Below are positions 19,564 through 29,374 of a DNA stretch of 48,226 bases, one piece after another. How positions within the stretch are numbered: position 1 is the first letter of the stretch; the number at the start of each line of letters is the position of its first letter. A program made the translations under genes and the position numbers. Under the pieces are notes generated by a model, which worked only from the letters and a program-made list of their open reading frames with translations, was not told the DNA's origin and did not search any database. Source of the stretch: Vibrio ichthyoenteri ATCC 700023 (GTDB lineage: Bacteria; Pseudomonadota; Gammaproteobacteria; Enterobacterales; Vibrionaceae); contig NZ_AFWF01000194.1 of the NCBI RefSeq assembly GCF_000222605.1, positions 1 through 48,226 of the forward strand, given 5' to 3'.

Positions 19564-20358
19564 ATGGATAACTTAATCGCTGTAAGCGCAGCAATACTCT
19601 ATGTATTGGCTATTGCCACTATCATTCCCGGTCTTGTTCAACAAACGGGGATTCGCGCCAAAACTGTATTGATCAGTGCCCTCATGGCTCTGTTTTTTCA
19701 TGCGTGGTCTCTCAGCGACCTTATTTTTTCGAGCTCAGGACAAAACTTAAGCATTCTCAATGTTGCCTCATTAATCAGTTTTATTGTCTCACTGGTCATG
19801 AGTGTTGCTATGCTCAAGACTCGCATTTGGTTTTTACTACCCGTTGTCTATAGTTTTGCGGCGATTAACTTATGTGCGGCAACCTTCTTGCCAAGCTCTT
19901 ACATGACGCATTTTGAGAACGATCCAAAATTGCTGATCCATATTTCTCTTGCGCTGTTCTCTTATTCTACGCTCACAATCGCAGCGCTATACGCACTGCA
20001 ATTAGCTTGGCTAGATAACAAATTAAAAGCAAAAAAAGCACTCGCCATCAATCCAAATGTACCACCGCTGCTTATGATCGAACGTCAGTTGTTCAAAATT
20101 ATTTTGATTGGTAATTTGCTGCTGACCGCGACCTTAATTACTGGTTTTACTTTTGTTCAAGATATGATTGCTCAAGGAAAAGCCCATAAAGGTATTCTCT
20201 CTTTTATTGCGTGGATAATTTATTCCGTGCTGCTTTGGGGACACTATCAACGAGGTTGGCGCGGTAAAAAAGTCACTTGGTTTGCCGTAGCTGGGGCGAC
20301 AATCTTAACTCTGGCCTACTTTGGCAGCCGCTTTGTGCGTGAGATAATCCTCAGTTAA
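19564..20358 (+). CDS. ypjD: Inner-membrane protein YpjD, cytochrome c assembly (CcsA) family
   Basis: This 264-residue protein consists almost entirely of membrane helices, about eight in number. It carries the CcsA-family signature region around HISLALFSYSTLTIAALYALQLAW, preceded by a histidine typical of the family's haem-handling site, and LSFIAWIIYSVLLWGHYQRGWRGKK near the end. Its exact role is not known in any organism I can name. The ATG at 19564 is chosen over the TTG at 19555 because GAGAG lies directly before it. A TATAAT at 19526-19531 may be its -10 box. Placement beside ffh and the CorB-like gene matches Escherichia coli ypjD. Confidence 0.9.
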   Translation: MDNLIAVSAAILYVLAIATIIPGLVQQTGIRAKTVLISALMALFFHAWSLSDLIFSSSGQNLSILNVASLISFIVSLVMSVAMLKTRIWFLLPVVYSFAAINLCAATFLPSSYMTHFENDPKLLIHISLALFSYSTLTIAALYALQLAWLDNKLKAKKALAINPNVPPLLMIERQLFKIILIGNLLLTATLITGFTFVQDMIAQGKAHKGILSFIAWIIYSVLLWGHYQRGWRGKKVTWFAVAGATILTLAYFGSRFVREIILS

Positions 20359-20366
20359 ACCCAATG

Positions 20367-20389
20367 AAGCACACTCTGTGTGCTTTTTT
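20367..20389 (+). terminator. Rho-independent terminator after ypjD
   Basis: AAGCACAC and GTGTGCTT pair around TCT and run into TTTT, eight bases after the ypjD stop. Confidence 0.85.
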
Positions 20390-20486
20390 ATTGCTAACAA
20401 ATGGAACGCCATTCTGTATTTGAAATTGACTTCACGCTTCAGTTAGGTCATAAATTAGCCAAGGCTTCACAAGGAAACAAAGTGTT

Positions 20487-21761
20487 TTGAACGACATATC
20501 AACGGGTATCTTGTTTGCGCTACTCGCGTGTCTTATTGTTATCTCGGGTTATTTTTCTGGTTCAGAGACAGGCATGATGGCCCTGAACCGGTATCGACTA
20601 AAGCATCTCTCCAACAGTGGCCATAAAGGAGCGCGTCGAGTAGAAAAACTACTGGATCGCCCTGATCGGTTAATAGGCCTGATCCTCATTGGTAATAACC
20701 TCGTTAACATTCTTGCCTCTGCTATCGCCACCATTTTGGGTATGCGTCTTTACGGTAACCTTGGCGTCGCCATTGCAACTGGTGCGCTGACCCTTATCAT
20801 CCTCGTATTTGCCGAAGTCACACCAAAAACATTAGCAGCGCTGTATCCTGAGCGCGTCTCTTATGCCAGTAGTATTGTGCTCACCGTGCTGATGAAGTTG
20901 CTTTCTCCGGTCGTCATTTTTGTTAACTTCATTACTAATGGTTTTATTCGCTTAATGGGGATCAAGGTCAATCATAATGATGAAGACCATCTCAGCTCGG
21001 AAGAGCTGCGTACCGTGGTAAATGAAGCGGGAACTCTGATTCCAAGGCGCCACCAAGATATGCTGATCTCAATCCTTGATCTTGAGCACGTCACCGTCAA
21101 TGACATTATGGTGCCGCGAAATGAGATCACTGGGATTGATGTAAACGATGATTGGAAATCTATCGTACGCCAACTCACCCATTCACCTCACGGTCGTATT
21201 GTGCTGTATCGTGACCAAATTGATGAAGCGGTGGGCATGCTACGCTTACGAGAAGCGTCGCGTCTGATGCTAGAAAAGAATGTATTTGATAAAGAGACCC
21301 TGCTGCGCGCAGCTGATGAAGTCTATTACATTCCAGAAAGCACGCCTCTCAACGTACAGTTGCTTAAATTTCAGCGTAACAAGCAACGTATCGGTTTGAT
21401 CGTGGATGAATACGGCGACATCATTGGTTTGATTACACTAGAAGATATTTTAGAAGAAATCGTAGGAGAGTTTACTACTTCAATGACGCCAAGCTTATTG
21501 GAAGATATCGATCCGCAAGATGACGGTAGCTTTTTAATTAAAGGCAGCGCCAATATTCGTGATATCAATAAAGGCTTAAAGTGGCAGTTGCCGACTAATG
21601 GCCCTCGTACATTAAATGGCTTAATTTTGGAACATTTAGAAGATATTCCTGAAAGCCATTTAAGTGTTCAAGTGGCTGGTCATCCGATGGAGATCGTCAA
21701 GATTGAGGAAAATCGAATCAAATTAGTCAAAGTATCACCGTCACTATCCAACGCATCGTAA
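20487..21761 (+). CDS. CorB/YfjD-like CNNM-family transporter (DUF21-CBS-CorC_HlyC)
   Basis: The 424-residue protein has an N-terminal DUF21/CNNM membrane domain (helices in about 5-150, with SGSETGMMALNRYRLKHL and LIGNNLVNILASA), a pair of CBS domains (from VNDIMVPRNEI to GLITLEDILEEIVGEF), and a C-terminal CorC_HlyC domain. CNNM proteins are linked to magnesium efflux or homeostasis. The start appears to be TTG at 20487, behind an AGGAAAC stretch. Neighbours ypjD and ffh are the same as for Escherichia coli yfjD, so orthology is likely. The substrate is inferred from the family only. Confidence 0.9.
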   Translation: MNDISTGILFALLACLIVISGYFSGSETGMMALNRYRLKHLSNSGHKGARRVEKLLDRPDRLIGLILIGNNLVNILASAIATILGMRLYGNLGVAIATGALTLIILVFAEVTPKTLAALYPERVSYASSIVLTVLMKLLSPVVIFVNFITNGFIRLMGIKVNHNDEDHLSSEELRTVVNEAGTLIPRRHQDMLISILDLEHVTVNDIMVPRNEITGIDVNDDWKSIVRQLTHSPHGRIVLYRDQIDEAVGMLRLREASRLMLEKNVFDKETLLRAADEVYYIPESTPLNVQLLKFQRNKQRIGLIVDEYGDIIGLITLEDILEEIVGEFTTSMTPSLLEDIDPQDDGSFLIKGSANIRDINKGLKWQLPTNGPRTLNGLILEHLEDIPESHLSVQVAGHPMEIVKIEENRIKLVKVSPSLSNAS

Positions 21762-21852
21762 CGGTTTACGACCACGCATCTAAAAATTAAAGCTAGGACG
21801 AGAGTTCTTATGCTCAGGCTCCTTATCGGCTGACTTGAAATTTTGCGAGTAT

Positions 21853-21881
21853 AAAAACGCCTTGGTACCAAGGCGTTTTTT
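21853..21881. terminator. Bidirectional terminator between the CorB-like gene and rpoS
   Basis: AAAAACGCCTTGG and CCAAGGCGTTTTT form a palindromic stem with A and T tracts on both sides, placed between two convergent genes, so it can stop transcription from either direction. Confidence 0.95.
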
Positions 21882-21936
21882 ACTGTCTAACCGATGGCAA
21901 TAAAACCATCACCGCTGAGCGAGTATGCTTTGCTAC

Positions 21937-22920
21937 TTAATCATCTTCAACGCTGAACAGATTTTCCATACTCAAACCTTGTTTGATCAGGATTTCACGT
22001 AAACGACGTAAACCTTCTACTTGAATCTGACGCACACGCTCACGTGTTAGGTTGATTTCGCGTCCCACTTCTTCAAGCGTTGAGGGTTCATACCCAAGCA
22101 GACCAAAACGGCGAGCTAAAACTTCTTTTTGCTTAGGATTGAGTTCATCGAGCCAATTAATCAATGAATCTTTAATATCATCGTCTTGCGTTGATACTTC
22201 AGGATCGGAGTGTTTCACATCCGGGATGATATCCAACAATGCTTTTTCACCATCACCACCAATAGGTGTATCGACCGAGCTGATACGCTCATTCAGACGC
22301 AGCATTTTACTCACATCATCAACAGGCTTATCTAATTGCGTTGCAATTTCTTCTGCCGTTGGCTCATGGTCAAGCTTTTGAGAAAGCTCTCGAGCAGTAC
22401 GCAGGTATATGTTTAGCTCTTTGACGACGTGAATCGGTAAGCGAATGGTACGTGTTTGATTCATCAGCGCACGTTCGATGGTTTGGCGAATCCACCAAGT
22501 CGCATACGTTGAAAAGCGGAAGCCACGTTCTGGATCAAACTTTTCTACGGCACGAATAAGGCCTAGGTTGCCTTCTTCAATTAAATCAAGCAGTGCTAGT
22601 CCACGATTGCTATAACGGCGAGAAATTTTTACCACCAAACGCAAATTACTTTCGATCATACGTTTACGGGCCGCTTCATCACCACGTAATGCACGGCGTG
22701 CGTAAAGCACTTCTTCTTCTGCGGTTAATAGTGGTGAGAAACCAATTTCACCCAGGTAAAGCTGTGTTGCATCAAGGCTCTTATTAGAGACTTCATACTC
22801 TTCTTTCACCGTTTCATTGGTTGATGCTGATTTGTTTGCGGTTTGCTCTTCAACCTCTAACGTTTCCATGTTATTGAGATCAAATTCTTCAACTTTTGCT
22901 GCTGTATTGCTCATACTCAT
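21937..22920 (-). CDS. rpoS: RNA polymerase sigma factor RpoS
   Basis: RpoS is the general-stress and stationary-phase sigma factor. The 327-residue protein has region 1.2 ([17 protein letters not shown]), region 2 with core-binding [19 protein letters not shown] and -10 recognition [17 protein letters not shown], region 3, and the region 4 helix-turn-helix [19 protein letters not shown]. The start is taken at 22920 ([13 protein letters not shown]), just behind GGGGAGG; an ATG at 22914 has wider and equally plausible spacing. The open frame extends further upstream into nlpD-proximal sequence without family match. It follows nlpD as usual, but mutS is not adjacent. Confidence 0.98.
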   Translation of the reverse strand: MSMSNTAAKVEEFDLNNMETLEVEEQTANKSASTNETVKEEYEVSNKSLDATQLYLGEIGFSPLLTAEEEVLYARRALRGDEAARKRMIESNLRLVVKISRRYSNRGLALLDLIEEGNLGLIRAVEKFDPERGFRFSTYATWWIRQTIERALMNQTRTIRLPIHVVKELNIYLRTARELSQKLDHEPTAEEIATQLDKPVDDVSKMLRLNERISSVDTPIGGDGEKALLDIIPDVKHSDPEVSTQDDDIKDSLINWLDELNPKQKEVLARRFGLLGYEPSTLEEVGREINLTRERVRQIQVEGLRRLREILIKQGLSMENLFSVEDD

Positions 22921-22995
22921 AGCGCCTCCCCATGGCGAGTTAGCAAGACATTTTATACATCCTATGCCGCTAATTTTTACTATTTGCAAGTCAAG

Positions 22996-23916
22996 TTATG
23001 GTAAGTAGCGCTTTGGATTCACCGACTTACCTTGGTAGCGTATTTCAAAGTGCAAGCGAACACTGTTGGTACCCGAACTACCCATTGTTGCGATTTTTTG
23101 TCCTGCTTTTACACTTTGTCCTTCGTGTACTAGCAACTTATCGTTGTGCGCATATGCGCTTAAATATTTATCGTTATGTTTTATTATTACGAGGTTGCCA
23201 TAACCTCGTAGGGCATTACCTGAATATACGACGGAACCCGCTGCAGTAGACGTAATGGCTTGGCCACGCTGGCCGGCAATATCAATGCCCTTGTTGCCTT
23301 GATCGCCTGCAGAAAAATTCTTAATTACTCTCCCTTTTGTTGGCCATAACCAGCTGGAAACTTTAACGTTAGCAGGTGTCGTTGAATTGACACTTTTATT
23401 AACATTCTGTTTACCTTTAGAGCCAACATACTCCTTTGGTTTAGATTGTTCAACCCCTTTGGAAGCCGTTTTTTGTGCTACTGGTTTCTTAGCGACAGGC
23501 TTGCTTGCTGTAACTTGTTGATTAGAGTTTTTGCTCGACGGTGACGGTTTTGCAGCGGTTGCGGCGACAGCCCCCGCCGCTACTGAGCTAGTGGTCGCGA
23601 CAGTAGTGGCTTTCCCATAGGAAGGTGCTTGATATGCGGGTTGCCACAATTTAAGTTTTTGCCCAGGATAAATTGTGTACGGCGCTTGTAAATGATTGAA
23701 ACGTACAATGTCGTTTACATCTTTATTGGTGACATAGGCGATAAAATAGAGCGTATCTCCACGCTCTACTTCATAGTAACTTCCGCGGTAGCTGCCGCGT
23801 GAAATTGCATCATAATCTTTATTCAAGCTTGATACTGGCGCGGGGGAATGAGCAGCACACCCAACTAGTGCGCTACCTAAAGCAAACATCAATAATGAAT
23901 TAGACTTAACAAACAT
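22996..23916 (-). CDS. nlpD: Murein hydrolase activator NlpD (lipoprotein, LysM-M23)
   Basis: NlpD is an envelope lipoprotein that activates the amidase AmiC at the septum. The 306-residue precursor has a signal peptide with lipobox LVGC (C20), a LysM domain at about 47-92 (YYEVERGDTLYFIAYVTN), a Ser/Thr/Lys/Ala-rich linker, and a C-terminal M23 (LytM) domain from about 190. The zinc ligands are degenerate, for example RLHFEIRY without the catalytic histidine pair. That is normal for NlpD and means it regulates rather than cuts. rpoS promoters often lie within this gene in relatives. It is three bases from pcm. Confidence 0.96.
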   Translation of the reverse strand: MFVKSNSLLMFALGSALVGCAAHSPAPVSSLNKDYDAISRGSYRGSYYEVERGDTLYFIAYVTNKDVNDIVRFNHLQAPYTIYPGQKLKLWQPAYQAPSYGKATTVATTSSVAAGAVAATAAKPSPSSKNSNQQVTASKPVAKKPVAQKTASKGVEQSKPKEYVGSKGKQNVNKSVNSTTPANVKVSSWLWPTKGRVIKNFSAGDQGNKGIDIAGQRGQAITSTAAGSVVYSGNALRGYGNLVIIKHNDKYLSAYAHNDKLLVHEGQSVKAGQKIATMGSSGTNSVRLHFEIRYQGKSVNPKRYLP

Positions 23917-23918
23917 GA

Positions 23919-24545
23919 TTAAGCGAGATCACCTGCAATTAACGGCACAAAACGCACCATTTCAATCAATTGAGACTGGTACTCGCCATCGCGACGAGTG
24001 ATTTTTAATAACTGCTGCTCATCAACGCCAACCGGTATCACCATGATGCCGCCTTCATTGAGCTGTTCAAGTAATACCGATGGAATAGAGTCAGCGGCTG
24101 CAGTAACAATAATGGCGTCAAACGGCGCTTTCGATGCCCAACCTTGCCAACCATCGCCATGCTTGGTTGAGATATTATAAATATCTAATTGTTTGAGGCG
24201 ACGTTTCGCATCCCATTGCAATGCTTTAATTCGCTCAATGGAATAGACATGGTCAACTAATTGAGCCAGTACAGCGGTTTGATATCCCGACCCAGTCCCT
24301 ACTTCTAGGACCTTACTTTCTCTTTTAAGTTCAAGGATTTCAGTCATCTTAGCCACGATGTAGGGCTGAGAAATCGTCTGTCCATGACCGATCGGTAAAG
24401 CATTATTATCATAAGCCTGATGCAGCATCGCTTGAGAAACAAAACTCTCGCGAGGCAGATGATAGATCGCATCCAATACCGCTTGATCGTGAATGCCACT
24501 AGCGACAAGAAACTGCTTTAATCTGTCGGCATGTGGGTTTGCCAT
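23919..24545 (-). CDS. pcm: Protein-L-isoaspartate O-methyltransferase
   Basis: Pcm methylates isoaspartyl residues in ageing proteins and starts their repair. The 208-residue protein has the SAM-binding motif [16 protein letters not shown] at about 80-95, the [17 protein letters not shown] region before it, and the [11 protein letters not shown] motif. The order surE-pcm-nlpD-rpoS is the classical gammaproteobacterial stationary-phase cluster; genes are two bases apart, so co-transcription is likely. Confidence 0.98.
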   Translation of the reverse strand: MANPHADRLKQFLVASGIHDQAVLDAIYHLPRESFVSQAMLHQAYDNNALPIGHGQTISQPYIVAKMTEILELKRESKVLEVGTGSGYQTAVLAQLVDHVYSIERIKALQWDAKRRLKQLDIYNISTKHGDGWQGWASKAPFDAIIVTAAADSIPSVLLEQLNEGGIMVIPVGVDEQQLLKITRRDGEYQSQLIEMVRFVPLIAGDLA

Positions 24546-24547
24546 AG

Positions 24548-25321
24548 CTAATTACCTTTTAACCAATGATTCATTGCAGGGAGAGATTCGTGTGCCGTCA
24601 GATCCACCTGCAAAGGCGTAATCGAAACATAGCCATGTTCCACTGCGTAGAAATCTGTACCTTCTCCTGCGTCTTGCTCTTTACCTGGAGGGCCAAGCCA
24701 ATAGATATCATGCCCACGAGGATCTTTCTGCTTGATCATATCTTCTGCGTGATGACGCGCACCTAATCTTGTGACTTGCGTACCTGATAGCTCGGCAAAC
24801 GGGCGATCAGGGATATTGACGTTCAAAAGTCGATTGGTTGGGATTGGTCGCTGTAAATGTTGTTTCACCAGATCGATAGCAATTTGCGCTGCTGTCGCAA
24901 AGTGTTGCTTACCCACGAGTGAGAGAGCAATAGATTGCACGCCAAGGAAGTGTCCTTCCATTGCCGCAGCCACCGTACCAGAATAAAGCACATCATCACC
25001 AAGATTCGCGCCATGGTTAATACCCGAGAGCACAAGATCAGGTAAGTCACCTTTCATCAACTCGTTCAAAGCAAAGTGCACACAATCTGTTGGTGTCCCT
25101 TGCACTGAATAGGTTGCATCCGCGATTTTATTCACGCGCAGTGGTTGCTCTAGCGTCAATGAATTAGACGCACCTGAACGATTGCGATCAGGCGCAACAA
25201 TCACGATATCGGCAAACGGCTTTAGAGCATTAGCCATGGCGTGGATACCTTCGGCATTCACACCATCGTCATTGCTTAGCAAAATTTTCAATCGACGTTC
25301 CGTGTTGACAGAGGAGATCAT
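24548..25321 (-). CDS. surE: 5'/3'-nucleotidase SurE
   Basis: SurE is a metal-dependent phosphatase on nucleoside monophosphates and short polyphosphate, important for survival in stationary phase. The 257-residue protein has the metal motif [12 protein letters not shown] (D18, D19), the [14 protein letters not shown] loop, and [26 protein letters not shown] nine-residue N-terminal extension (MISSVNTER) precedes the usual start. It is supported by the ATGA overlap with the truD stop, which suggests translational coupling. Confidence 0.97.
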   Translation of the reverse strand: MISSVNTERRLKILLSNDDGVNAEGIHAMANALKPFADIVIVAPDRNRSGASNSLTLEQPLRVNKIADATYSVQGTPTDCVHFALNELMKGDLPDLVLSGINHGANLGDDVLYSGTVAAAMEGHFLGVQSIALSLVGKQHFATAAQIAIDLVKQHLQRPIPTNRLLNVNIPDRPFAELSGTQVTRLGARHHAEDMIKQKDPRGHDIYWLGPPGKEQDAGEGTDFYAVEHGYVSITPLQVDLTAHESLPAMNHWLKGN

Positions 25322-26400
25322 GAATACACACGCTCCACTTCGATCTCTTCAATCAGTTCACGAACGATAGATGTCGCAAAACACCCTGAATCCAAAGCAA
25401 AGCTTAGAGTAATGCTATCGCCATCGACTGACCAAGTGAGATCTTGGGCTTTCAAAGCAATACTACGACGATCGTGTCGCATACGATTACCGCGAATTAA
25501 TGCCATCAAATCAGGCTCAGAATCAAGGCATGGTTGCTCTAACAACAAAGCGTCATCTTGCGTTGGTAGCGCGTTATCACCCGCCATTGAAGCGCTAATT
25601 TGCATGCTATCGTTAGCCACTGACTCTTGTACGCTAGCGAGGTTATCTGACGTCACCAAGATCGGTTTAGCATTGGTTACACCGGTTTCTTCATCACTCA
25701 TTTTTACATCGCTTAAAGCGACATCACCCAAGATAACTTGAGTAAAATTGTTTTGCTCAATGCGCGCAGAAACAATCTTATTGAAAATCCATGAACGAGC
25801 ACTAGAAAGAAACAGGCTGCGCTTGTTTTGATCTTTGGTACGAACGTTGTTGCGTCCCCAGCGACGTGCTTCGCTTAAGTTATTGCCTTTGTGACCAAAG
25901 CGCTGGCTACCAAAGTAGTTCGGCACGCCGGTTTCCGTGATCGTTTCTAAGCGGCGAACAACATCAGCCACGTCAGTCACTTCAGACATCGTCACAACAA
26001 AACCATTACTCGTATGATCACCCGGACGTAGCTTTTTGTTATGGCGGTCGGTCTTGATGATTTCGATCTGAGGGTACTGCGCTAAGAACGCAGAAAAATC
26101 CGGTGTTTCACCTTTTGGCAAGTGTACACTCAACCATTGCTCTGTCACCGCGTGGCGGTCTTTTAAACCCGACCAACTAACATCTTTTGATTTTACGCCA
26201 CATGCTTTTGCCAGTTCATTGGCAACAAAAGCGGTATTCTCGCCAGTTTTGCGTATACGCACCATCAAGTGCTCACCGTGTCCGGCAAACTCAAACCCTA
26301 AATTTTCGAAAACTTGGAAGTGCTCAGGTTGTGCTTTTAGCTTACCTTGAGCGGTTGGTTTACCCGTTAGGTAAGCCAATGGAGATAGAATATCTGACAT
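25318..26400 (-). CDS. truD: tRNA pseudouridine(13) synthase TruD
   Basis: TruD isomerises U13 of tRNA-Glu. The 360-residue protein has the catalytic-aspartate motif [13 protein letters not shown] near residue 80, the [15 protein letters not shown] segment, and the inserted TRUD domain in the second half. The start at 26400 ([11 protein letters not shown]) is chosen for a GGAAC ribosome-binding stretch; the open frame extends four codons further. Its last bases overlap the surE start as ATGA. Confidence 0.97.
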   Translation of the reverse strand: MSDILSPLAYLTGKPTAQGKLKAQPEHFQVFENLGFEFAGHGEHLMVRIRKTGENTAFVANELAKACGVKSKDVSWSGLKDRHAVTEQWLSVHLPKGETPDFSAFLAQYPQIEIIKTDRHNKKLRPGDHTSNGFVVTMSEVTDVADVVRRLETITETGVPNYFGSQRFGHKGNNLSEARRWGRNNVRTKDQNKRSLFLSSARSWIFNKIVSARIEQNNFTQVILGDVALSDVKMSDEETGVTNAKPILVTSDNLASVQESVANDSMQISASMAGDNALPTQDDALLLEQPCLDSEPDLMALIRGNRMRHDRRSIALKAQDLTWSVDGDSITLSFALDSGCFATSIVRELIEEIEVERVYS

Positions 26401-26472
26401 GATGAGTTCCATCGCTGAACTTAACCATAAGCGTCAAGGATGACGTCCTATCGCGAGCTCAACGATTAAAAA

Positions 26473-26952
26473 TTAATTTTGTTTAACCAGTAATACCACC
26501 GCTTCACAAGCGATGCCTTCTTTACGGCCCGTAAAGCCTAAGCGCTCTGTCGTGGTCGCTTTCACATTGACGTTGCCAAGATCCGTTTCAAGATCCAGGG
26601 CAATTGCCGCGCACATCGCTTCGATATGTGGGGCCATTTTTGGCGCTTGCGCCATAATGGTCACATCCGCATTGCCCAAGGTGTAACCTTGTTCTTTGAC
26701 TCGACGATAGACATCACGCAGCAACATACGGCTATCAGCCCCTTTCCATTCATCATCTGTATCAGGGAAATGACGGCCAATATCACCCGCTGCAATCGCA
26801 CCAAGTAACGCATCACAGAGTGCATGCAAGGCAACATCCCCATCAGAATGGGCAATCAATCCCTGTTCATACGGAACGGCCACACCACCAATAATGACTG
26901 GGCCTTCACCACCAAATTTATGTACATCGAAGCCGTGACCAATTCGCATCAT
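26473..26952 (-). CDS. ispF: 2-C-methyl-D-erythritol 2,4-cyclodiphosphate synthase
   Basis: IspF forms the cyclic diphosphate in the MEP isoprenoid pathway. The 159-residue protein has the metal ligands in [11 protein letters not shown] (Asp and His), the third ligand histidine in [20 protein letters not shown], and the [16 protein letters not shown]-terminus. The start at 26952 has AGGA six bases upstream. It lies three bases after ispD, giving the conserved ftsB-ispD-ispF-truD order. Confidence 0.98.
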   Translation of the reverse strand: MMRIGHGFDVHKFGGEGPVIIGGVAVPYEQGLIAHSDGDVALHALCDALLGAIAAGDIGRHFPDTDDEWKGADSRMLLRDVYRRVKEQGYTLGNADVTIMAQAPKMAPHIEAMCAAIALDLETDLGNVNVKATTTERLGFTGRKEGIACEAVVLLVKQN

Positions 26953-26955
26953 GTT

Positions 26956-27678
26956 TTATCCTTTTTCTCGCTCAAGATAGAACTCTGCTAACGCTAAATC
27001 TTCTGGCTGAGTGATTTTAATATTGTCCGCGTAACCTTGCACTAATGCAGGCTGTAAGCCAGCCCATTCAAAGGCAGAGGCTTCATCGGTAATCATAGCA
27101 CCCGCGGAAAGAGCATCACTTAAAATGCGCGTTAACGGTTCTGTTTTAAACATTTGTGGGGTTAATGCATGCCACAACGCTTCGCGATCTACCGTATGGT
27201 CTATATTGCCATTTTGGTTTGATCGCTTCATCGTATCACGCACCGGAGAAGCCAAGATCGCTCCAACATCGTGTGCCTGTGATACAGAAATCAGTGTATT
27301 TAAGTCTTCCATCCGCACGCATGGACGCGCGGCATCATGCACCATCACCCATTCACCTAACTGCTGAGCTTGCACATATCGCAGCGCAGACAAAACAGAA
27401 TCAGCACGCTCTTTTCCACCAGAAACACGAATCACTCGCGGATCGGAGGCAATGCTTAACTCAGGAAAATAAGGGTCGCCATCAGTAATGGCAACAACGA
27501 CAAGTGCCACCGCGCTGTGTGCTAACAGTTTTTCAACCGTATGCTCAAGTACCGTTTGTTGGCCTATAGTGAGGTATTGCTTAGGTTTGCCCGCTTTCAT
27601 GCGGCTGCCAACACCGGCGGCAGGAACAATCGCAACAATAGATTGCAACAGCATAGAATCAGGGGATTGAGTCACCAT
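26956..27678 (-). CDS. ispD: 2-C-methyl-D-erythritol 4-phosphate cytidylyltransferase
   Basis: IspD couples MEP to CTP, the third step of the MEP pathway. The 240-residue protein has the nucleotidyltransferase motif [20 protein letters not shown] at about 17-36, VHDAARPCV, and the TDEASAFEW segment. Its ATG shares one base with the ftsB stop (TAATG), a sign of coupling. A roughly 10-residue N-terminal extension precedes the conserved core. Confidence 0.98.
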   Translation of the reverse strand: MVTQSPDSMLLQSIVAIVPAAGVGSRMKAGKPKQYLTIGQQTVLEHTVEKLLAHSAVALVVVAITDGDPYFPELSIASDPRVIRVSGGKERADSVLSALRYVQAQQLGEWVMVHDAARPCVRMEDLNTLISVSQAHDVGAILASPVRDTMKRSNQNGNIDHTVDREALWHALTPQMFKTEPLTRILSDALSAGAMITDEASAFEWAGLQPALVQGYADNIKITQPEDLALAEFYLEREKG

Positions 27679-27959
27679 TATTTGTGATCATCTCCAATAA
27701 TGCGGTAGAAGGTTTCACCTTCTTTAACCATACCAAGTTCATGACGAGCACGCTCTTCGATAGCATCAAGCCCTTGGCGCAAATCATCAATTTCGGCAAA
27801 CATTTCATTATTACGCAGAGCAAGGTTAGCATTAACCTGATTTTGCACTTCAATATCCGCACTGACCACTTGAAAGTCAGTGATACCATTCTTGCCCAGC
27901 CACAAGGTGTACTGAAGCCAGCCAAATAGTAATAATAAGATCAGAGCAAAAGCGCGCAT
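27678..27959 (-). CDS. ftsB: Cell division protein FtsB
   Basis: FtsB is a bitopic membrane protein of the divisome that pairs with FtsL and links to FtsQ. The 93-residue product has a short N-terminal tail, one membrane helix (about 3-20), a periplasmic coiled coil with heptad-spaced Asn/Leu residues ([21 protein letters not shown]), and the [18 protein letters not shown] family segment. It heads the ftsB-ispD-ispF-truD-surE-pcm-nlpD chain. Confidence 0.96.
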   Translation of the reverse strand: MRAFALILLLLFGWLQYTLWLGKNGITDFQVVSADIEVQNQVNANLALRNNEMFAEIDDLRQGLDAIEERARHELGMVKEGETFYRIIGDDHK

Positions 27960-27987
27960 AAATTTTTGTTAAAGAAGAGAAATAGAA

Positions 27988-28042
27988 AGACCACATATAT
28001 ACCACAATGTCGCTAATGGCGCGAGATTGGGTTATGTGGTCT
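27988..28042. repeat. Inverted repeat between uppP and ftsB
   Basis: AGACCACATA (27988-27997) and TATGTGGTCT (28033-28042) are perfect inverse copies with a 35-base spacer. The element lies after the uppP stop and before the ftsB start on the minus strand. It is followed only by a weak pyrimidine tract, so it may be a poor terminator or a leader structure. Confidence 0.6.
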
Positions 28043-28063
28043 TAGCAGGAAAGTGGGGATGAG

Positions 28064-28867
28064 TTAGTTAAAAGCTAAAAATGCCAGTAAACCAAAGCCC
28101 AAAATCAAACGGTAAATCACAAATGGCAGCATACCCATCCGAGAAATAAGCTTTAAGAAGAAGTGAATACAAATATAGGCACTAATAAATGATGTGATGA
28201 TACCGGTCGCCAACACAGAGAAATCAATCGCAGCACCACTTTCTACTAGCTTAAGGCTCAAATACCCACCCGCGAGTAAAATAATAGGAATCGACATTAA
28301 AAATGAAAAACGCGCTGCCGCTTCACGGGTAAAGCCCAGATAAAGTGCCGCGGTAATCGTTGCACCAGAGCGAGAGGTGCCGGGGATCATTGCCATCGCC
28401 TGAGCGATACCAATAAACAGCGCCTTCTTCCATGTGGTTTGGTATTCATCTTCAACCAAGCTAGCATTCTTATCGACATACCAAAGCAACAAACCAAACA
28501 CGATGGTGGTAATCGCGATAATCCAAGCGCTGCGCAAATAGATTTCGATGATGTCTTTCATCAATAAACCGAAGATACACGCTGGGATCGTTGCTAGTAC
28601 GATCATCCAGGCCAATTTCGCTTCTTTGCTGCGTTCACCTTTAAAGATTGAACCGAAAAATGCCGATAGCAAGCTTACAACTTCAGTGCGGAAATAGATC
28701 ATCACCGCCGCTAATGTACCAACATGCACAGCCACATCGAACGCCAAACCTTGATCGGCCCAGCCAAACACTGCCGAAGGTAGAATCAGGTGAGCAGAGC
28801 TGGAGATCGGTAAAAATTCAGTTAAGCCTTGGATCAAGGCCAAGATAAACGCTTCAAATGTACTCAT
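28064..28867 (-). CDS. uppP: Undecaprenyl-diphosphate phosphatase UppP (BacA)
   Basis: UppP recycles undecaprenyl diphosphate to the monophosphate carrier for cell-wall and glycan synthesis; overexpression gives bacitracin resistance. The 267-residue membrane protein has both active-site signatures, [14 protein letters not shown] at about 14-27 and [10 protein letters not shown] at about 160-170, and eight predicted membrane segments. Its start is only 21 bases from the folK stop, with a terminator-like hairpin in between that could attenuate readthrough from folB-folK. Confidence 0.97.
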   Translation of the reverse strand: MSTFEAFILALIQGLTEFLPISSSAHLILPSAVFGWADQGLAFDVAVHVGTLAAVMIYFRTEVVSLLSAFFGSIFKGERSKEAKLAWMIVLATIPACIFGLLMKDIIEIYLRSAWIIAITTIVFGLLLWYVDKNASLVEDEYQTTWKKALFIGIAQAMAMIPGTSRSGATITAALYLGFTREAAARFSFLMSIPIILLAGGYLSLKLVESGAAIDFSVLATGIITSFISAYICIHFFLKLISRMGMLPFVIYRLILGFGLLAFLAFN

Positions 28868-28888
28868 TTTACTCTCATTTACGACAAA

Positions 28889-29374
28889 TCAAAAAAACCA
28901 TGGCTTAACCATGGTTAAAACTTCAGGGTAATTGGTAGAGGTAAAAATTTGATTAATCGTTCTACCATCTCCTGGGACAACTAATTGTGGGCATAGTTCA
29001 TTAAGTGGTTGAATCACAAATCCAAATTTATAAATATCTTCACGTGGTATTTGCGGTTGATGTTCACTCACCAACTCTCCAAATAAGATGATATCCAAAT
29101 CCAATGTGCGAGCCTCAAACTTAGCGGCGTCTTCCCTTCGCCCCCATTTAAGCTCTATCTTACGCAGGGCATGTGAAAATTCCGTGACTTCCAGAGCGGT
29201 TTTCATTTTCACCACTAGATTGTAAAAAGGCTCACTTTTGAAACCAACCGCTTCACACTCATAAATTGTAGAGATTTGTAACTCTTCTCCAATTCGAGAC
29301 AATTCGACAATGGCAGTCTCAATGTGCTTTTTACGATCAATATTGGAGCCAACCCCAATATAAGCCGTGATCAT
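28889..29374 (-). CDS. folK: 2-amino-4-hydroxy-6-hydroxymethyldihydropteridine pyrophosphokinase
   Basis: FolK pyrophosphorylates hydroxymethyldihydropterin in folate synthesis. The 161-residue protein has ITAYIGVGSNI at the start, FYNLVVKMKTAL, and the metal/substrate motif KFEARTLDLDIILFG. The start at 29374 is chosen because it aligns with the family and overlaps the folB stop as ATGA; the frame is open 30 codons further upstream inside folB. C-terminal codons form part of a terminator hairpin. Confidence 0.95.
   Translation of the reverse strand: MITAYIGVGSNIDRKKHIETAIVELSRIGEELQISTIYECEAVGFKSEPFYNLVVKMKTALEVTEFSHALRKIELKWGRREDAAKFEARTLDLDIILFGELVSEHQPQIPREDIYKFGFVIQPLNELCPQLVVPGDGRTINQIFTSTNYPEVLTMVKPWFF
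28891..28916 (-). terminator. Terminator overlapping the 3' end of folK
   Basis: On the minus strand AACCATGG and CCATGGTT pair around a four-base loop and run into T7. The hairpin encodes the last residues of FolK (KPWFF) and ends about 24 bases before the uppP start. Confidence 0.7.

Noticed and set aside
22996-23916. NlpD M23 domain lacks catalytic zinc ligands
   Set aside because: Degenerate LytM sites are normal for NlpD, which activates AmiC rather than hydrolysing murein.
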